Program-made: the position numbers and the translations under genes
Notes under the pieces: generated by a model
What the model was told of the DNA's origin: nothing
The model's input: only the letters and a program-made list of their open reading frames with translations
Databases searched by the model: none
Assembly: GCA_937926355.1 (NCBI GenBank)
Contig: CALAZP010000132.1
Coordinates: 1 to 9,151 of the forward strand
Direction: 5' to 3'
DNA length: 9,151 bases
Source: an uncultured Saprospirales bacterium
Lineage (GTDB): Bacteria; Bacteroidota; Bacteroidia; Chitinophagales; Saprospiraceae
In this document: piece by piece, positions 6,987 through 9,151 of the stretch
How positions within the stretch are numbered: position 1 is the stretch's first letter
Layout: every line of letters begins with the position of its first letter

Positions 6987-6998
6987 TTAATCGATTAA
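6987..6998. repeat. 12-bp palindrome filling the actA-actB spacer
   Basis: TTAATCGATTAA is a perfect palindrome that takes up 12 of the 13 bases between the actA stop and the actB ATG. No Shine-Dalgarno sequence is present. The palindrome could fold or bind a protein, but its AT-rich content makes chance quite possible. Confidence 0.3.
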
Positions 6999-6999
6999 A

Positions 7000-9151
7000 A
7001 TGGATCAAAAAAACGAGATGAAAAATGATATGGTTTGGGTAGGTTTGGAACAATTGACCAACGACCCAGAATATACAAAGTCAATCGAACAAGAATTTTC
7101 TAATCAACCTTCCATAGCGGAGCAATTAGTAGAAAAAGGATCTCCGGCCAACCGAAGAGATTTTCTAAAATATATGGGTTTTGGTTTAGGTGCAGCTACC
7201 ATAGCTGCCAGTTGCGAAATACCTGTCAAGCGTGCTATTCCTTATGTAGTCAAACCAGATGAAATTGTTCCAGGTGTAGCTACTTATTACGCTTCTTCCT
7301 ATTTGCAGGGTGGAGATTATTGTCCAGTATTAGTAAAAACAAGGGAGGGAAGACCAATTAAAGTTGAGGGCAATACTTTGTCTTCTGTTACCAAAGGTGG
7401 AACTAGCGCTAGAGCTCAGGCAAGTGTTTTAAGCTTATACGACAACAACAGATTACAAGGTCCTTGTAAAATTTCTAACGAGGAGGTAGCATTTTTCAAT
7501 GCCAAATCAGATGATGCAGCAGGTGCTTGGAATATGGTCGATGATGCTATTAAAGCAAAGTTAACTCCAAATGCCAATATTAGGATTGTTGCTAATACCG
7601 TAATGAGTCCTTTAACCTTAAAAGCGGTTGAAGATTTTTCTAAAGTTTATCCCAACACCGAATTAGTGCAGTATGATGCTGTTTCTTATTCTGCAATGAT
7701 TCAAGCCAATGAGGCTTCATTTGGATTAGCCGGGTTGCCTACCTATCGCTTTGATGAAGCCGATGTAATTGTGAGTTTCAATGCCGACTTTTTAGGTACT
7801 TGGATTTCACCTGTTGAATATGCTACTCAATACGCCAGCAAAAGAAAAATTGGTAAAGATTTGGAAAATGCTACTATGTCCCACCATATTCAAGTGGAGA
7901 GTCATATGAGTTTGACCGGATCAAATGCAGATAATAGGATTTTGGTAAAGCCAAGCGAACAAGGAGCTGCAATTCTAGCTCTTTATAATGCATTGGCAAG
8001 CAATCTAGGTAAGGAAAGCGTAAGTGGTCCTTCGGTAAATAAGGAAGTTAAAAATCGGATAGAAAAAGTTGCAGCCAAGTTATTAGCTGCAAGAGGTGTT
8101 GGGTTGGTGGTGAGTAGTAGCAATAATAAAGCGGAACAACTGCTCATAAACGCAATCAATCAAATGATTGAAAGTTATGGGTCTACTATATCTTTCGAAA
8201 GAGTAGGGCATCAAAGAAAAGGGATTGATCAAAATATTCAAGGTTTAATCCAAGCAATGAATAGTGGCTCAGTGGATGCGGTCTTCTTCCTTGATGGTGC
8301 TAATCCAGCATATGATTTGCCTAACGCTGAGGCTTTTGCAGCGGCTTTATCCAAAGTCAGTCTCAAAGTTTCCCTAAGTAGTTTGCCTAACGAAACCCTT
8401 TTGTTGTGCGATTATGCTGCACCAACACACCATTACTTGGAAAGTTGGGGTGATGTAGAACCATACAGTGGTCAGTATTCTTTAATTCAGCCAACGATTG
8501 CACCTTTGTTTGCTACTAGGCAAATAGAAGAGTCATTTTTGGTTTGGTCAAATAATCCATTTTTAACCAGTGCAAGTGATCAGCCGGTATTCGATTATCT
8601 TAAATCTTCTTGGCAGGCCATGTTTAATCAACAAGATACCTATGCATCTTTTCAGATGTTTTGGGATCAAACCCTTCACGATGGGGTATTTGAATTGCCT
8701 GGAGATGAAAGAGTGAATACAAATACCTCTATTCCTGTTTCCAGTTTAGGAGCGCAAATTACCAAACCTAGCAAAGATGGAATGGAAATTTCTTTCTTTG
8801 AAACGGTTAATATGGGTGCGGGACAATTTGCCAATAACCCATGGCTTCAAGAAATGCCTGATCCTATCAACAGATGCGTGTGGGGTAACTATCTGGGAGT
8901 ACCGGTTAGTTGGGAAGGTGGAAATGAGTTTACTTCGTTAAACAATCTTAACGGTAGAGAATTTTATGGGGAAGCGGATAAAGTAGATGTGCAAATTAAT
9001 TCTGAGTCCAAAGAAGTTACGGTGGTCAGGCAATTTGGTCAAATGGCAGGGACGGTGTCACTGGCATTAGGATATGGAAGAACTTATACTGGGAAGCAAG
9101 GATTGGCATTAGGTAATGAAGTTGGAACGTCCGTTCAGTCTTGGTTAAGTA
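7000..9151 (+). CDS. actB: Alternative complex III subunit ActB, molybdopterin-oxidoreductase-like (cut by the right edge)
   Basis: The frame is open from the ATG at 7000 to the right edge (717 codons seen); family members in Bacteroidota are around 1000 residues, so the C-terminal part is missing. An N-terminal cytoplasmic stretch of about 50 residues precedes a twin-arginine signal (NRRDFLKYMGFGLGAA, Arg52-Arg53), meaning Tat export. It is followed by TIAASC with Cys72 in a lipobox-like setting, so the mature protein may be lipid-anchored. The visible part is the first ActB domain, which has the molybdopterin oxidoreductase fold (YCPVLVKTREGRPIKVEGN at 107-125, FFLDGANPAYDLP, HHYLESWGDVEPYSGQYS). 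In ACIII this domain is known to lack molybdenum. Here the N-terminal Fe-S cysteine motif of true molybdoenzymes is absent; only Cys108 remains. The ferredoxin-like domain with Fe-S clusters should lie beyond the edge. ActB takes electrons from the quinol site to the ActA hemes. It is 13 bp after actA, in one operon. Confidence 0.93.
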   Translation, partial: MDQKNEMKNDMVWVGLEQLTNDPEYTKSIEQEFSNQPSIAEQLVEKGSPANRRDFLKYMGFGLGAATIAASCEIPVKRAIPYVVKPDEIVPGVATYYASSYLQGGDYCPVLVKTREGRPIKVEGNTLSSVTKGGTSARAQASVLSLYDNNRLQGPCKISNEEVAFFNAKSDDAAGAWNMVDDAIKAKLTPNANIRIVANTVMSPLTLKAVEDFSKVYPNTELVQYDAVSYSAMIQANEASFGLAGLPTYRFDEADVIVSFNADFLGTWISPVEYATQYASKRKIGKDLENATMSHHIQVESHMSLTGSNADNRILVKPSEQGAAILALYNALASNLGKESVSGPSVNKEVKNRIEKVAAKLLAARGVGLVVSSSNNKAEQLLINAINQMIESYGSTISFERVGHQRKGIDQNIQGLIQAMNSGSVDAVFFLDGANPAYDLPNAEAFAAALSKVSLKVSLSSLPNETLLLCDYAAPTHHYLESWGDVEPYSGQYSLIQPTIAPLFATRQIEESFLVWSNNPFLTSASDQPVFDYLKSSWQAMFNQQDTYASFQMFWDQTLHDGVFELPGDERVNTNTSIPVSSLGAQITKPSKDGMEISFFETVNMGAGQFANNPWLQEMPDPINRCVWGNYLGVPVSWEGGNEFTSLNNLNGREFYGEADKVDVQINSESKEVTVVRQFGQMAGTVSLALGYGRTYTGKQGLALGNEVGTSVQSWLS

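Noticed and set aside
7000..9151. An active molybdenum oxidoreductase catalytic subunit
   Set aside because: The N-terminal Fe-S cysteine motif is missing and the gene follows actA directly, which fits ActB of ACIII, a relative without molybdenum.

Overview
The window looks like a chromosomal piece of a Bacteroidota bacterium. The evidence is its low GC content, the lack of obvious Shine-Dalgarno sequences, two promoter elements of the Bacteroidota -7 type (TAnnTTTG), and the start of an alternative complex III (ACIII) operon whose ActA and ActB resemble those of this phylum. A Saprospiria or Cytophagia-like member is plausible, but the sequence alone cannot settle this.

Layout: (1) Positions 1-235 hold the 3' end of an unrecognised plus-strand gene that enters from the left edge. 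(2) Positions 238-4528 hold a minus-strand operon of three genes, read from right to left: a UbiD-family prFMN-dependent decarboxylase, a divergent arginyl/leucyl-tRNA-protein transferase-like (ATE/Bpt-like, GNAT fold) protein, and a lipoprotein diheme cytochrome c related to the RoxA/MauG/diheme peroxidase group. Each junction is a 4-base ATGA overlap, so the three are probably translationally coupled. (3) A 112-bp divergent intergenic region separates this operon from thyA. (4) thyA (plus strand, 4641-5435) encodes a canonical 264-residue thymidylate synthase. (5) From about 5500 rightward lies the start of an ACIII operon. Its actA is a fused hexaheme cytochrome (one N-terminal monoheme domain plus the pentaheme ActA core), and its actB, the molybdopterin-oxidoreductase-like subunit with a Tat signal, runs off the right edge.

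How the genes fit together: ACIII oxidises menaquinol and passes electrons to a terminal oxidase through c-type hemes. The minus-strand operon holds a decarboxylase of the family used in quinone biosynthesis and an exported diheme cytochrome, so both flanks of thyA have a redox or quinone flavour. That link is inference from position. The least explained part is the UbiD / ATE-like / cytochrome trio. Its middle protein keeps the transferase-like fold pattern but lacks the usual cysteine cluster and carries an extra C-terminal domain of about 140 residues that I do not recognise.

No tRNA, rRNA, CRISPR array, insertion sequence or other mobile element was seen. No stretch over 300 bases lacks a gene.
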